From the NCBI RefSeq assembly GCF_028290625.1, contig NZ_JAQGJM010000028.1, positions 1-64,000 of the forward strand: DNA of 64,000 nt. The letters run 5' to 3'. This DNA comes from Devosia sp. (lineage in GTDB: Bacteria; Pseudomonadota; Alphaproteobacteria; Rhizobiales; Devosiaceae). Of the stretch, positions 1 through 8,860 are shown piece by piece (positions within the stretch are counted from its first letter, which is position 1; the number at the start of each line of letters is the position of its first letter). The notes under the pieces are model-generated. The model ran no database searches and was not told the DNA's origin. It worked only from the letters and a program-made list of their open reading frames with translations. The position numbers and the translations under genes are program-made.

Positions 1-679
1 GGCCGTTCAACTCGGGCAGCACCAGGCCCACGGCCTTGGCGGCGCCGGTCGAAGTCGGGATCATCGACAGCGCGGCGGCACGGCCGCGATAGAGATCCTT
101 GTGCATGGTGTCGAGCGTCGGCTGGTCACCGGTATAGGAATGGATGGTGGTCATCATTCCCTTTTCGATGCCGACGGTCTCGTTCAGCACATAGGCGAGC
201 GGGGCCAGGCAATTGGTGGTGCACGAGGCGTTGGAGACGATGACGTGCTCGTGCGTCAGCTTCTGGTGGTTGATGCCATAGACCACGGTCAGGTCGGAGC
301 CTTCGCCGGGGGCGGAGATCAGCACCTTCTTGGCGCCGGCCTTGAGGTGCATCGCGGCCTTGTCGCGGGCGGTGAAGATGCCGGTGCATTCCAGAGCGAT
401 GTCGACGCCCATGGCGGCGTGTGGCAGCTCTTCGGGATTGCGGACCGCGGTCACCTTGATGGGGCCACGACCCACATCGATGGTGTCGCCATCGACGACG
501 ACGTCGCCCTTGAAGCGGCCGTGTACGCTATCGAAGCGGAACAGGTGCGCATTGGTCTCGACCGGGCCGAGATCGTTGATCGCGACCACTTCGATATCGG
601 TGCGGCCCGACTCGATGATGGCGCGGAGGACATTGCGGCCGATGCGGCCAAAGCCGTTGATGGCGACGCGAACTGCCAT
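1..679 (-). CDS. gap: Glyceraldehyde-3-phosphate dehydrogenase, 5' part (gene runs off the left edge)
   Basis: Cytosolic glycolytic/Calvin-type enzyme that oxidises and phosphorylates glyceraldehyde-3-phosphate with NAD(P)+. Translation from the ATG at 679 begins [16 protein letters not shown], the Rossmann NAD-binding start of the family, and further on shows the catalytic-cysteine segment [13 protein letters not shown] followed by HSYTGDQ. About 226 codons are present of an expected 330-340, so the C-terminal third lies outside the window. It follows tkt on the same strand after a 48-nt gap, so the two are probably co-transcribed, as in many alphaproteobacteria where pgk comes next. Identification is secure; choice between GapA- and GapB-type cofactor use cannot be made from this part. 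Confidence 0.97.
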   Translation of the reverse strand, partial: MAVRVAINGFGRIGRNVLRAIIESGRTDIEVVAINDLGPVETNAHLFRFDSVHGRFKGDVVVDGDTIDVGRGPIKVTAVRNPEELPHAAMGVDIALECTGIFTARDKAAMHLKAGAKKVLISAPGEGSDLTVVYGINHQKLTHEHVIVSNASCTTNCLAPLAYVLNETVGIEKGMMTTIHSYTGDQPTLDTMHKDLYRGRAAALSMIPTSTGAAKAVGLVLPELNG

Positions 680-727
680 GGGAAGTTTTCCTTAGAGTAG
701 TGTGGCGGGGGAGGAGCCGAGGGCTTC

Positions 728-2701
728 TTACAACTGCGCGGTGACGGCTTCAACAACGGCTTTGGCCGTAATACCAAAGTGCTCATAGAGCGCCTCGATC
801 GGGCCTGAGGCGCCGAAGCCGTGCATGCCAACGAAGCGGCCCTTGCGGCCCAGGATGTGATCCCAGCTCATCTTGATGCCGGCCTCGATGGCGACACGCG
901 CCACGCCCCTGCCGATGATCTCGTCCTGGTAGGCCTCGGACTGCTTGGCGAACAGCTCCATGGATGGCACAGAGACGACGCGGGCCTTGATGCCCTGCTC
1001 GGTCAACTGCTTATAGGCATCGATGGCGATGGCCACTTCCGAGCCGGTGGCGAAGATCACCGCGTCGGCCTTGGCATCGCCGACCAGCGTGTAGGCGCCC
1101 TTGGCCGATTTGTTTTCGGCGGTGTATTCGGTGCGTACGGTCGGCAGGTTCTGGCGCGACAGCGCCAGGATCGAGGGATGATCGGCGGTTTCGAGCGCGA
1201 TCTGCCAGCATTCGGCGGTTTCGACCGCGTCGGCCGGGCGGAAGACCAAGAGGTCGGGGATAGCGCGCAGGGCGCTCAGATGTTCTACCGGCTGATGGGT
1301 CGGGCCGTCTTCGCCCAGGCCGATCGAGTCGTGGGTCATCACATAGATGACGCGCTGGCCCATGATCGCCGAGAGGCGGATGGCGGGGCGGGCATAATCG
1401 GTGAAGCACATGAAGGTGCCACCGTAAGGGATCAAGCCGCCATGCAGCGCGATGCCATTCATGGCAGCGGCCATGACATGCTCGCGGATGCCATACATCA
1501 TATAGCGGCCGGAATAATTGTCGGGCTGGAAGGGCTTGGTGTCCGGCGTATTGGTGAGGTTGGAATGCGTCAGGTCGGCGGAGCCGGCCTGGACCTCGGG
1601 GATCGCCTTGGTGATGACTTCAAGCGCCATCTGGCTGGCCTTGCGCGAGGCAACCTTGGGCTGGTCGACGGTCAGCTTCTTGATGTGGGCGGCCATGGCG
1701 TCGGCGAAACCGGACGGCAGGATGCCGGCCATGCGGCGCTCGAATTCGGCCTTGTTTTCATTGGCGGCGAGACGGGACTGCCATTCGCCGCGGATGTTCT
1801 GGCTGCGGGTGCCGGCGGCGCGCCAGGGGTTGAGGATTTCGGCCGGGATTTCGAAGGCCGGGTAGGTGATGCCGAGCGCGGCCTTAGCGCCAGCCAGCTC
1901 TTCAGCGCCGAGCGCTGCGCCATGCACCTTTTCGGTGCCCTGCTTCTTGGGCGCGCCGAAGCCGATAATGGTCTTGGCGGCGATCATGGTGGGCTTGTCG
2001 GACTTCTTGGCGTCGAGCAAGGCCGCCTCGATCGCAGCCTGGTCGTGGCCGTCGATCTCGATGACGTTCCACTGGCAGGCCTTGAAGCGGGCGACCTGGT
2101 CGGTGCTGTCGGCGTTGGACACGGCGCCGTCGATGGTGATGGAATTGTTGTCCCAGATCACCACCAGCTTATGCAGCTTGAGGTGGCCGGCCAGCGCGAT
2201 GGCTTCCTGGGAGATACCTTCCATCAGGCAGCCGTCACCGACGAGGCACCAGGTGTGGTGATCGACAATGTCGCTGCCGAATTCGGCGGCGAGCTTGGCT
2301 TCAGCCACGGCCATGCCAACGGCATTGCCGATGCCCTGGCCGAGTGGGCCGGTGGTGGTTTCGATGCCTTGGGCGAAATGATATTCGGGATGGCCGGCGG
2401 TCTTGGAGCCGAGCTGGCGGAAATTCTTGATCTGCTCGATGGTCATGTCCTCGTAGCCGAGGAGATAGAGCGAGGAGTAGAGCAGCATCGAGCCGTGGCC
2501 GGCCGACAGGACGAAGCGATCGCGATCAGGCCATTTGCTGTCTGTGGGATCGAACTTCATCACCTTGGTGAACAGCACCGTGGCGATATCGGCGCAGCCC
2601 ATGGGCAGGCCTGGGTGGCCGGAATTGGCTTTTTCGACCGCGTCCATCGATAGGGAGCGGATCGCATTGGCCAAATCGTTCTGCTGGGCTGTGTTCGTCA
2701 T
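728..2701 (-). CDS. tkt: Transketolase
   Basis: Thiamine-diphosphate enzyme of the pentose phosphate pathway that moves two-carbon ketol units between sugar phosphates. The 657-residue product (E. coli TktA is about 663) starts [15 protein letters not shown]; the open frame extends 27 codons further upstream, but the ATG at 2701 fits the family N-terminus. Visible motifs are the substrate-binding GHPG near residue 29, the ThDP/metal motif GDG at 155-157 with NN at 185-186, the catalytic GIREH glutamate segment and the [11 protein letters not shown] segment. The gene lies just upstream of gap on the same strand, consistent with a tkt-gap operon. No missing domain or frameshift is seen. Confidence 0.97.
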   Translation of the reverse strand: MTNTAQQNDLANAIRSLSMDAVEKANSGHPGLPMGCADIATVLFTKVMKFDPTDSKWPDRDRFVLSAGHGSMLLYSSLYLLGYEDMTIEQIKNFRQLGSKTAGHPEYHFAQGIETTTGPLGQGIGNAVGMAVAEAKLAAEFGSDIVDHHTWCLVGDGCLMEGISQEAIALAGHLKLHKLVVIWDNNSITIDGAVSNADSTDQVARFKACQWNVIEIDGHDQAAIEAALLDAKKSDKPTMIAAKTIIGFGAPKKQGTEKVHGAALGAEELAGAKAALGITYPAFEIPAEILNPWRAAGTRSQNIRGEWQSRLAANENKAEFERRMAGILPSGFADAMAAHIKKLTVDQPKVASRKASQMALEVITKAIPEVQAGSADLTHSNLTNTPDTKPFQPDNYSGRYMMYGIREHVMAAAMNGIALHGGLIPYGGTFMCFTDYARPAIRLSAIMGQRVIYVMTHDSIGLGEDGPTHQPVEHLSALRAIPDLLVFRPADAVETAECWQIALETADHPSILALSRQNLPTVRTEYTAENKSAKGAYTLVGDAKADAVIFATGSEVAIAIDAYKQLTEQGIKARVVSVPSMELFAKQSEAYQDEIIGRGVARVAIEAGIKMSWDHILGRKGRFVGMHGFGASGPIEALYEHFGITAKAVVEAVTAQL

Positions 2702-2890
2702 CTGCCGTTCCGCTTTCTCGTGTCGCATAAAACTGTGGAGAAGCGGCCGCGCGAGCCCGCTTCCAAAGGCGGTTCGAGGCATAACAGGTTCCGATTGACT
2801 GTCAATGACGGTGGGGTCGGACGTTGCATCACTGGCCCCCTGGGGCTAACTGATAGGCGTGAACGACTTAGGTCGAGGATGTCACGGACG

Positions 2891-3172
2891 ATGAGCGAGA
2901 CCCAACAGCAGGACGGCATGGAGGCGGCCAATGGCCGGTTCGATCATGCGATGGCGCGGCTCGATGCCAGCGTCAAAAACCTCAATGGCCGCATCAGGCA
3001 GCTCAATCGCATGGAAGTGGATACCCAGCGGCTGGTGACCGAGCGGGCGAGGCTGGCGACCGAACTGGACAAGGCGGCGGCGCGGGCCAAGCGCCTCGAT
3101 GATAGCGCCCATGACGTGTCGCGGCGCCTGGTCGAAGCGATGGAAACCGTGCGCGAAGTGTTGGCGAAGTAG
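2891..3172 (+). CDS. DUF4164-type small coiled-coil protein upstream of zapA
   Basis: Predicted 93-residue soluble protein made almost wholly of heptad-rich helix (segments such as ARLDASVKNLNGRIRQLNR), with no signal peptide or membrane segment. Short coiled-coil proteins of the DUF4164 family commonly sit directly before zapA in Hyphomicrobiales, and that is the position here, with 11 nt between the genes. I chose the ATG at 2891; an in-frame ATG at 2879 is an alternative, although the only GAGG directly abuts it. Function is unknown. A role beside ZapA in division or in organising coiled-coil assemblies is inference from context only. Confidence 0.75.
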   Translation: MSETQQQDGMEAANGRFDHAMARLDASVKNLNGRIRQLNRMEVDTQRLVTERARLATELDKAAARAKRLDDSAHDVSRRLVEAMETVREVLAK

Positions 3173-3183
3173 GATTTTTTCCG

Positions 3184-3555
3184 ATGCCCGAAGTCAATGT
3201 CGAGATCAATGGCCGCAAGTATCGCATGGCCTGCGAAGAGGGCCAGCAATCGCATCTGATCGGGCTGGCGGCGCGGTTCAATGCTCAGGTTGAGGGGCTC
3301 AAGGGCGCGGTCGGCGAGATTGGCGATAACCGGCTGACGGTAATGGCTGGAATTGCCGTGGTGGATGAACTGGCCGAGGCGGAGCGCAAGATCAAGGAAT
3401 TGCAGACCGAAGTGACGGTGCTGACGCGCGCCGGCCAGGAAGTGTCGGCTGAAATCGAAGCGCTGGAAGAGCGCTTTGCCGCCAAGCTGGATGAAGCCGC
3501 GCGCAAGCTCGAATCGGTGGCGACGGCCCTGGATGAGACCGGCCTGGTGCCTTAA
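3184..3555 (+). CDS. zapA: Cell division protein ZapA
   Basis: Cytoplasmic FtsZ-binding protein that promotes bundling of FtsZ filaments at the Z ring. The 123-residue product opens MPEVNVEINGRKYRMACEEG, the beta-strand N-terminal module of ZapA, then has a long helix (about residues 45-115) for dimer and tetramer formation. It follows the DUF4164-type gene by 11 nt and is probably co-transcribed with it. Its TAA stop overlaps the TAA stop of the convergent lytic transglycosylase gene within the self-complementary TTAA at 3552-3555. Length and sequence agree with alphaproteobacterial ZapA. Confidence 0.92.
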   Translation: MPEVNVEINGRKYRMACEEGQQSHLIGLAARFNAQVEGLKGAVGEIGDNRLTVMAGIAVVDELAEAERKIKELQTEVTVLTRAGQEVSAEIEALEERFAAKLDEAARKLESVATALDETGLVP

Positions 3556-4454
3556 GGCCCGTTCTTCTGAACGATGCAATTGCCGCCAGCGGCCAGGAGG
3601 GCGTTGCAGAGCTGTTGGGCTTCCTTGCGGGTCGGGCGGCCCACCATGGCGGAATAGCGGGTGCGCGGGCCAAAGTTGGAATTGCGCACTGAAATCAGCA
3701 TCAGTTTTTCAGGTCCTAGGACTGTGGCGTAGCTGGCTTGCGCACGGTTGAAGCGGCGCATCACCAGGTCGCGGCCGAAATTCTGCGCGATCAATATGCC
3801 CCAGGGCTGCCACACCGCCGGATCGGGCACGAATTCCGGCATCGGAATGGCCTTGGCCATGTCGACGCAGGCGGAAATGAAACCCTGGTCGGGCTGCAGT
3901 GCGTAGTCGAGTGCCTCCGGGGCAGCGCCGAGCCAATAGTCGATCGGGCGGCCGGTGATGATCGAGACATAGTCGCGGGTCTCGAATGGCACGCCGCTCC
4001 CTGCCATGACGACGCGAGTCATGCGGCCCTCGCCGGCATTATAGGCTGCGGCGGCCAAGCCCAGATTGCCGTATTTGACTTCGAGTTCGCGCAGATATTC
4101 GGCTGATTTCGCCAAGGCGGAGGCGGGATCGAAGGCATTGTCCAGCCGGCGCAGCCTTGCGGTGCCGGCCATGAATTGGGCAATGCCCTGCGCTCCGGCC
4201 GGACTGATCGCCGCCGGGTCGAAGCGGCTTTCCTGCCAGATCAGGCGGGCGAAAAAGGCCTCGGGCAGTTCATAGCGCTTGGCGAGGGTGGCGATGGCCT
4301 CGCAGACATCGACGACATAGGCCGCGGGGCGAATGCAGATCCTGAGACCGTCGAGCGTGGTGCAGGAGGCGGCTTGGGCGTCCTCGGCCACCGCGCCCGG
4401 CGCACTGAGCATCAGCGCCAGCATGACAAGCCAAAGGTGGATCAACAACCGCAC
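3552..4454 (-). CDS. Exported lytic transglycosylase (SLT domain)
   Basis: Periplasmic peptidoglycan-cleaving enzyme of the Slt/MltC-like transglycosylase fold. I chose the GTG at 4454 because AGG lies 6 nt upstream and the resulting 300-residue product begins with a signal peptide (VRLLIHLWLVMLALMLSAPG, cleavage near AVA-ED). The SLT core runs from about residue 50 to 180: IWQESRFDP places the catalytic glutamate at about 75, followed by GAQGIAQFM and the AAAYNAGEGR motif. The C-terminal 50 residues are separate and resemble a small substrate- or SPOR-like module. Gene and stop codon converge on zapA with a 4-nt overlap. The specific physiological role (division versus general turnover) is not shown by sequence. 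Confidence 0.88.
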   Translation of the reverse strand: MRLLIHLWLVMLALMLSAPGAVAEDAQAASCTTLDGLRICIRPAAYVVDVCEAIATLAKRYELPEAFFARLIWQESRFDPAAISPAGAQGIAQFMAGTARLRRLDNAFDPASALAKSAEYLRELEVKYGNLGLAAAAYNAGEGRMTRVVMAGSGVPFETRDYVSIITGRPIDYWLGAAPEALDYALQPDQGFISACVDMAKAIPMPEFVPDPAVWQPWGILIAQNFGRDLVMRRFNRAQASYATVLGPEKLMLISVRNSNFGPRTRYSAMVGRPTRKEAQQLCNALLAAGGNCIVQKNGP

Positions 4455-4518
4455 CGCACACCTCGATAGCAACCGCAGACTATTGTCGCCCCGCAACGCC
4501 CGCAAGGATGACTTCGTA

Positions 4519-4533
4519 TGGCAAGCTTTGCCA
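4519..4533. promoter_or_regulatory. Palindrome TGGCAA-GCT-TTGCCA, candidate ParD operator
   Basis: Perfect inverted repeat with 6-bp arms and a 3-bp spacer, 34 nt upstream of the parD start and overlapping the region where the parDE promoter must lie (a CTATTG hexamer is at 4541). ParD antitoxins are ribbon-helix-helix proteins that repress their own operon at such palindromes; assignment here is inference from position and symmetry. Confidence 0.5.
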
Positions 4534-4567
4534 AAATGTGCTATTGGTTCGGGAAAGGAGATTTGCC

Positions 4568-4813
4568 ATGGCCACGATGAACGTATCGCTCCCCGACCAG
4601 ATGAAGGACTGGGTGGAGGCACAAGTGCGGGATGGAAAGTACGGAAATTCCAGCGATTACGTGCGCGATCTGATCCGTCACGATCAGGAGCGGGCGGAAA
4701 AGCTGACTGAATTCCAGCGTTTGGTTCAGGAAGGCTACGATAGCGGGATTAGCCCGCTATCCATGGATGACATTAGAACCGTGGCACGTCGCGAGGCGGG
4801 CCTGCGAGATTGA
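4568..4813 (+). CDS. parD: ParD-type antitoxin
   Basis: Predicted 81-residue ribbon-helix-helix antitoxin that binds DNA through its N-terminal part and neutralises ParE through the C-terminal helix. It starts MATMNVSLPDQMKDWVEAQV, the typical ParD N-terminus, and contains the SSDYVRDLIR helix. The ATG at 4568 has GGAAAGGAG seven nt upstream and is preferred to an upstream in-frame ATG at 4508. The stop codon overlaps the TTG start of the downstream toxin gene (TTGA), giving translational coupling in the usual antitoxin-first order. The pair sits between conserved housekeeping genes (zapA/transglycosylase on one side, 6S RNA-fau on the other), suggesting acquisition as a unit. Confidence 0.9.
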   Translation: MATMNVSLPDQMKDWVEAQVRDGKYGNSSDYVRDLIRHDQERAEKLTEFQRLVQEGYDSGISPLSMDDIRTVARREAGLRD

Positions 4814-5103
4814 GGGGCCCATTTAGTCTAAGCGAAGCGGCTGAGCGTGATCTGATCGAAATTTATAAACAGGGACTTGTCGATTTCGGCGAAAAGGCCG
4901 CCGATCGCTATCATGACGAATTGCACCGGACGTTTTCGTTTCTTGCAATGTTTCCTGACGCTGGTCGCGAACGACCGGAAAGTGGTCGGCCGGTTCGATC
5001 GCAGCCGAAGAGCTCGCACGTGATCATTTACGAGGTGGTTGCCGAGGGCATTCGCGTCGTCAGGATATTTCATCATTTGCAAGACTGGCAGGACAAACTT
5101 TAA
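4810..5103 (+). CDS. parE: ParE-type toxin (RelE/ParE superfamily)
   Basis: Predicted 97-residue toxin of the ParE family; characterised members poison DNA gyrase and are held inactive by ParD. Visible family features are the N-terminal LSEAAERDLIEIYKQGL helix, FGEKAADRYHDEL, and the C-terminal strands HVIIYEV and IRVVRIFHHLQDW. The start is a TTG overlapping the parD stop by 4 nt; no ATG near the N-terminus exists in this frame, so the weak start may keep toxin synthesis low. Base composition is a little lower in GC than the neighbours. The cellular target of this particular toxin is not shown by sequence. Confidence 0.88.
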   Translation: MRGPFSLSEAAERDLIEIYKQGLVDFGEKAADRYHDELHRTFSFLAMFPDAGRERPESGRPVRSQPKSSHVIIYEVVAEGIRVVRIFHHLQDWQDKL

Positions 5104-5111
5104 TTCCCGCT

Positions 5112-5140
5112 TTGCACTCCCCGCATGAACGCACTATATC
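5112..5140 (+). promoter_or_regulatory. Sigma70-type promoter of 6S RNA
   Basis: TTGCAC (5112-5117) and TATATC (5135-5140) separated by 17 nt lie directly before the inferred 6S RNA 5' end, placing transcription start close to 5147. Confidence 0.6.
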
Positions 5141-5146
5141 TACCCT

Positions 5147-5296
5147 TGCTGCCCGGCGCGTGTGGATACCTATATCCCCGGGGCCTTAACGATCCTTAGG
5201 GAGCTGTCCCTGACTGGGCTCCTGGGCTCAGACATACGGCGCCCACCTACGTAAAGTAGGTTCCCGGGATCGTGTATCCCACGGCCAGGGCGGCAC
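5147..5296 (+). ncRNA. ssrS: 6S RNA
   Basis: About 150 nt with the known alphaproteobacterial 6S RNA architecture: the ends pair (TGCTGCCC at 5147-5154 with GGGCGGCA at 5288-5295), and between them are the characteristic GATACCTATATCCCCGGGG segment, a bubble region, and the CCCACCTAC...GTAGGTTCCCGGGAT segment returning to GTGTATCCCACGGCC. 6S RNA mimics an open promoter and sequesters the housekeeping RNA polymerase in stationary phase. Its position immediately upstream of fau is the classic bacterial arrangement. End points are estimated from the terminal pairing and the upstream promoter, so may be off by a few bases. Confidence 0.9.
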
Positions 5297-5328
5297 CTAT
5301 TTTCCGGCGGACGGACCAACGGCGCGGC

Positions 5329-5916
5329 ATGGCTGACGACACAATCGAAAATGCCAAGGCGGCGCTGCGTCTTAAGGCCCATGCAGCGCGCGCAGCCCTG
5401 CCGCAGGGCATCCGCACCGAGGCGGCGCAGGCCGTCGCCGAGCACTTCTTCAATCATATCGAACTGCCATCGGGCGCCGTCGTGGCGGCCTATTGGCGCA
5501 TTCGCGACGAGTTGGATTGCCAGCCCATCCTGGTGCGGCTGATGGATAGTTTCCAACCTGTCGTGCTGCCGGTGGTGCTGGGGCCCGAAGAGCCTCTGGA
5601 AATGCGTGTCTGGGAGCAAGGCGCCGCGCTTTATCCCGCGGGATTCGGTACGCTGGCGCCGGCCGAGCTGGCGCCGCAGGCGGAGCCGGACGTGGTGCTG
5701 ATGCCGCTTTTGGGATTTGACCGGATGGGCACGCGGCTGGGCTATGGCGGCGGCTATTATGACCGGACGCTGGTCCGCCTGCGCAAGAAACCTCGGCTGA
5801 TCGGGCTGGCTTTCGCCGCCCAGGAACTCGATGCCATTCCGCGTGAGGCGCATGACATTCCGCTCGATGTCGTGGTGACCGAGACCGGCGTGCGCCATTT
5901 CGGATCGCCGCAATGA
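5329..5916 (+). CDS. fau: 5-formyltetrahydrofolate cyclo-ligase
   Basis: Converts 5-formyltetrahydrofolate to 5,10-methenyltetrahydrofolate with ATP, recycling a folate that otherwise inhibits one-carbon enzymes. The 195-residue product starts MADDTIENAKAALRLKAHAA and holds the family signature GYGGGYYDRTL at about residues 137-147, plus PLLGFDRMGTRLG just before. The ATG at 5329 was chosen because upstream in-frame sequence belongs to 6S RNA. The gene is likely transcribed with 6S RNA and overlaps the following metallophosphoesterase start by 4 nt (ATGA). Known symbols include fau and ygfA. Confidence 0.93.
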   Translation: MADDTIENAKAALRLKAHAARAALPQGIRTEAAQAVAEHFFNHIELPSGAVVAAYWRIRDELDCQPILVRLMDSFQPVVLPVVLGPEEPLEMRVWEQGAALYPAGFGTLAPAELAPQAEPDVVLMPLLGFDRMGTRLGYGGGYYDRTLVRLRKKPRLIGLAFAAQELDAIPREAHDIPLDVVVTETGVRHFGSPQ

Positions 5917-6728
5917 AATTTCTGTTTCTGGGCGATGTCGTCGGCCGCGCCGGGCGCGATGCGGTGGCGGAGCGCCTACCGGGCATCATTGCCACCTATG
6001 GCTTCGATTTCGTGGTGGTCAATGGCGAGAATGCCAGCCACGGCAACGGATTGACCGAGGCCCATTTCATCGGCATCCGCGATGCGGGCGCCGATATCGT
6101 GACGCTGGGCGACCATGCCTTCGACCGGCGCGAGACGCTGACCTATATCGAGCGCGAAACCACGCTGGTGCGGCCGATCAATATGGCGCCGGGCACGCCG
6201 GGACGCGGCGCGATGTTTATCGAGGGTCGCAATGGTCACCGGGTGCTGGTGGTCAATGCGCTGGGCCGAGTGTTCATGGGGCCGGCCGACGATCCGTTCC
6301 GCGCCGTCGAGGCAGCGGTGGCGGCGTGCCCTCTGGGCGAGCAAGCCGATGCGATCATCGTGGATTTCCACACCGAGGCGACCTCGGAAATCCAGGCCAT
6401 GGGGCATTTTCTCGATGGCCGGGTGTCGCTGGTGGTGGGCACCCATACCCATATCCCGACCTCGGATCATCGCATCCTCAAGGGCGGCACGGCGCTGATG
6501 GCCGATGCCGGCATGTGCGGCGATTATGATTCGGTGATTGGCGTCGAAGCCGATGAACCGCTCAACCGGTTCCTGACCGGCATCATGGGCGGTCGCTTCT
6601 CGCCGGCCGAGGGCGAGGCGACGCTGTCGGGCGTGGCAGTGCAAACCGATCCGCGTACCGGGCTGGCGACCAAGGTGCTGCCGGTGCGGATCGGTGGGGT
6701 TCTGGCGCAGGCAGTGCCGGAGTTCTAG
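5913..6728 (+). CDS. YmdB-type metallophosphoesterase (TIGR00282 family)
   Basis: Predicted 271-residue cytosolic dinuclear-metal phosphodiesterase. Bacillus YmdB, the studied relative, hydrolyses 2',3'- and 3',5'-cyclic nucleotides and affects biofilm and motility; the substrate here is unknown. Metal and catalytic residues of the family are all visible: D8 (LGDVVG), E39/N40 (NGENASHGNG), D67/H68 (GDHAF), D150/H152/E154 (DFHTE) and H177/H179 (GTHTHIP). Translation is coupled to fau by a 4-nt overlap. The stop codon overlaps that of the convergent DUF805 gene in a CTAG palindrome. Confidence 0.92.
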   Translation: MKFLFLGDVVGRAGRDAVAERLPGIIATYGFDFVVVNGENASHGNGLTEAHFIGIRDAGADIVTLGDHAFDRRETLTYIERETTLVRPINMAPGTPGRGAMFIEGRNGHRVLVVNALGRVFMGPADDPFRAVEAAVAACPLGEQADAIIVDFHTEATSEIQAMGHFLDGRVSLVVGTHTHIPTSDHRILKGGTALMADAGMCGDYDSVIGVEADEPLNRFLTGIMGGRFSPAEGEATLSGVAVQTDPRTGLATKVLPVRIGGVLAQAVPEF

Positions 6729-7120
6729 GCCTGCTTGCCCGGCCACAAGAACAGCCAGAGCGATGCCACGACGGCCAGGATGATGGCGATGACCGGCGCG
6801 ATCAACATTATCGCAGCCACGAGGATATTGGCGCCAACCAGGTAAAGCCAGGAATAGCCGAGGTCGCGCAGGCGCTTTACTTGCAGCGTCAGCGTCGGCC
6901 AGGCGGTCAGCACATAGGCCAGCATCTGCGCCTCGGTCTGGGCCATGGTCAGATCGTCAGCGGTCCATGGCTGGCCATCATTGGTCGGGCCGACCATGAG
7001 TTGAACCAGGATGCGGCCGAACAGATAGGTCACCAGCACCAGGAAAAAGAAGGCGAGCGCGAATTCCTGCCGGTTCAGCCGGCCGCGCCACGAGAAAAAG
7101 CACCAAAGCAAGGGTTGCAC
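6725..7120 (-). CDS. DUF805 family inner-membrane protein
   Basis: Predicted 131-residue membrane protein with the DUF805 pattern: an aromatic-rich start followed by FFSWRGRLNRQEF, a first membrane helix (ALAFFFLVLVTYLFG), the conserved KRLRDLGYSW segment and two more hydrophobic helices (IAIILAVVASLWLFLW). I chose the GTG at 7120 because GGAG lies 7 nt upstream and the product then matches typical DUF805 length; ATG codons at 7144 and 7156 have no visible ribosome-binding site. No function is established for the family. It is transcribed convergently with the metallophosphoesterase gene and overlaps it by 4 nt. Confidence 0.8.
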   Translation of the reverse strand: MQPLLWCFFSWRGRLNRQEFALAFFFLVLVTYLFGRILVQLMVGPTNDGQPWTADDLTMAQTEAQMLAYVLTAWPTLTLQVKRLRDLGYSWLYLVGANILVAAIMLIAPVIAIILAVVASLWLFLWPGKQA

Positions 7121-7293
7121 ACACGGTCTCCAATAGCGGCGCATGGTGCATATCATGAGGCGCGCGCCAAGGGGGCTTGGCAGATGTGGTTATCGATTGC
7201 GCGCGCGGACGAGAGCGACGTGCAAGCTTCACAATTGGCTTTTGTGCCCCTATAAGCCAAGCAAAATCACGATAAGCATAGATGGGGACCAGA

Positions 7294-8040
7294 ATGGCAG
7301 GCCATTCACACGCCAAGAATATCATGCACCGCAAGGGCAAGAGCGACGCGGTTCGCTCCAAGGTGTTTTCCAAGCTGGCGCGCGAAATCACCGTCGCTGC
7401 CAAGCTGGGCATGCCCGATCCGGCCTTCAATTCCCGCTTGCGCCTGGCGGTCAACAACGCCCGCGCCCTGTCGATGCCGCGCGACAATATTGAACGCGCC
7501 ATCAAGAAGGCCATCGGCAATGATGGCGATAATTACGAAGAAATCCGCTACGAGGGCTATGGCCCCGGCGGCGTCGCCATCATCGTCGAGACGCTGACCG
7601 ACAACCGCAATCGCACCGCCTCCAATGTGCGCTCGACCTTCTCCAAGAATGGTGGCGCCATGGGCGAAACCAATTCGGTCGGCTTCATGTTCGACAAGAT
7701 CGGCGAGATCGAATACCCGATCAAGGCCGGTTCGGCCGACAAGATCATGGAAGCGGCCATCGAAGCCGGCGCCGATGATGTCGAGAGCGACGAGGACGGC
7801 CACTGGATCTACACCTCGTTCGAGGCGATGATCGAAGTGTCAGCGGCGCTGGAAAAGGTGCTGGGCGAGGCCGAATCGATCAAGGCGATCTGGAAGCCCC
7901 AGACCAACACGCCGATCGACGCTGAAAAGGGCGCCACCCTGATGAAGCTGATCAACCTGCTCGAGGAAGATGACGACGTACAGAACGTCTATTCCAACTT
8001 CGAGATGAGCGACGAGGACATGGCCAAGCTCGAGGCCTGA
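7294..8040 (+). CDS. yebC: YebC/PmpR family protein
   Basis: Predicted 248-residue cytosolic protein of the YebC family (TACO1 in mitochondria), reported to act as a translation factor for difficult peptides and earlier as a DNA-binding regulator. It begins [19 protein letters not shown], the near-invariant family N-terminus, with [23 protein letters not shown] and [16 protein letters not shown] further on. The start at 7294 has GGGGA upstream and is preferred to the in-frame ATG at 7282. Often yebC precedes ruvC; here two diguanylate cyclase genes on the opposite strand intervene before ruvC. Confidence 0.95.
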   Translation: MAGHSHAKNIMHRKGKSDAVRSKVFSKLAREITVAAKLGMPDPAFNSRLRLAVNNARALSMPRDNIERAIKKAIGNDGDNYEEIRYEGYGPGGVAIIVETLTDNRNRTASNVRSTFSKNGGAMGETNSVGFMFDKIGEIEYPIKAGSADKIMEAAIEAGADDVESDEDGHWIYTSFEAMIEVSAALEKVLGEAESIKAIWKPQTNTPIDAEKGATLMKLINLLEEDDDVQNVYSNFEMSDEDMAKLEA

Positions 8041-8043
8041 TCC

Positions 8044-8826
8044 CTAGCTGGCCTTGCTGAGCGCGATATCGGGATAGTCGGTGGCGTGCACGATGGTGAC
8101 GCGGTTACGGCCGGCTTCCTTGGCATTGTAGAGGCGCTGGTCGGCGATGCGGAACAGTTCGGAGAAGCTGGCGCTGCCCTCGAAGACCGCGCCCCCAATG
8201 CTGACCGAAAGTTGTCGCGGCCGGCCATCGGGTGAAAAAATCGCCAGATTGACTGAGCGGCGGATGCGTTCGGCAGCCAGTTCGGCACCATGGTGGTCGA
8301 CGCCGGGCAGGTAGACGCCGAATTCCTCCCCACCCATGCGCCCGACCAGCTCGCCGGCCCGCAGGGTCGAGCGGATGGCGCGGGCGATAATGGTCAAGGC
8401 CTCGTCGCCGGCATCATGGCCGTACAGGTCGTTGATGGCCTTGAAGTTATCGGCGTCGATCATCAGCAGGGCGCCGCTGGGCTGCGGATTGGTGTGGGCC
8501 AGCAGCGTCATGACCTTGGTGGCAAACGCGCCCCGGTTGAGGCAGGAGGTCAGGCTGTCGGTGCGGGCGACCAGCCCCAGCCGCAGATTGCTCAGCGCCA
8601 GGCCGCGCAGGCGCATGCTCATGTAAAAGAACAGCGGTACCCCCAAAAGGATCGGCAGGATCGTCGCACTGATCATCGAGCGCCACTGCGCCCGGGCGCT
8701 AAGGTCGCCGAAGATGACGCTGTTGACCGCGATCGAGACCAGCACGCAGCCCAGGGTGCCGAACAAGGTCCACCGGGCAACGCTCGACCAGAGATGCAAG
8801 CCTTTGCGGGATCTGGAAAGGGCCAT
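8044..8826 (-). CDS. Membrane diguanylate cyclase (GGDEF), degenerate inhibitory site
   Basis: Predicted 260-residue enzyme making cyclic di-GMP from two GTP. Two membrane helices occupy about residues 18-40 and 51-71, followed by one GGDEF domain. The active-site motif GGEEF is intact at 165-169, with the nucleotide/metal segment LMIDADNFKAINDLYGH upstream of it. The product-inhibition I-site, RxxD five residues before GGEEF, reads RAGE, so feedback inhibition may be weak or absent. There is no separate sensory domain beyond the membrane region. It is a clear paralogue of the neighbouring gene at 8948-9703, pointing to tandem duplication. Confidence 0.9.
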   Translation of the reverse strand: MALSRSRKGLHLWSSVARWTLFGTLGCVLVSIAVNSVIFGDLSARAQWRSMISATILPILLGVPLFFYMSMRLRGLALSNLRLGLVARTDSLTSCLNRGAFATKVMTLLAHTNPQPSGALLMIDADNFKAINDLYGHDAGDEALTIIARAIRSTLRAGELVGRMGGEEFGVYLPGVDHHGAELAAERIRRSVNLAIFSPDGRPRQLSVSIGGAVFEGSASFSELFRIADQRLYNAKEAGRNRVTIVHATDYPDIALSKAS

Positions 8827-8860
8827 GAAAATCTCTCTGCATATAGCGCAATGATCCAGT

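Noticed and set aside
821..2653. Long open frame (about 610 codons) antisense to tkt
   Set aside because: It mirrors the codon structure of tkt on the other strand, has no family resemblance, and such antisense frames are expected in GC-rich DNA.
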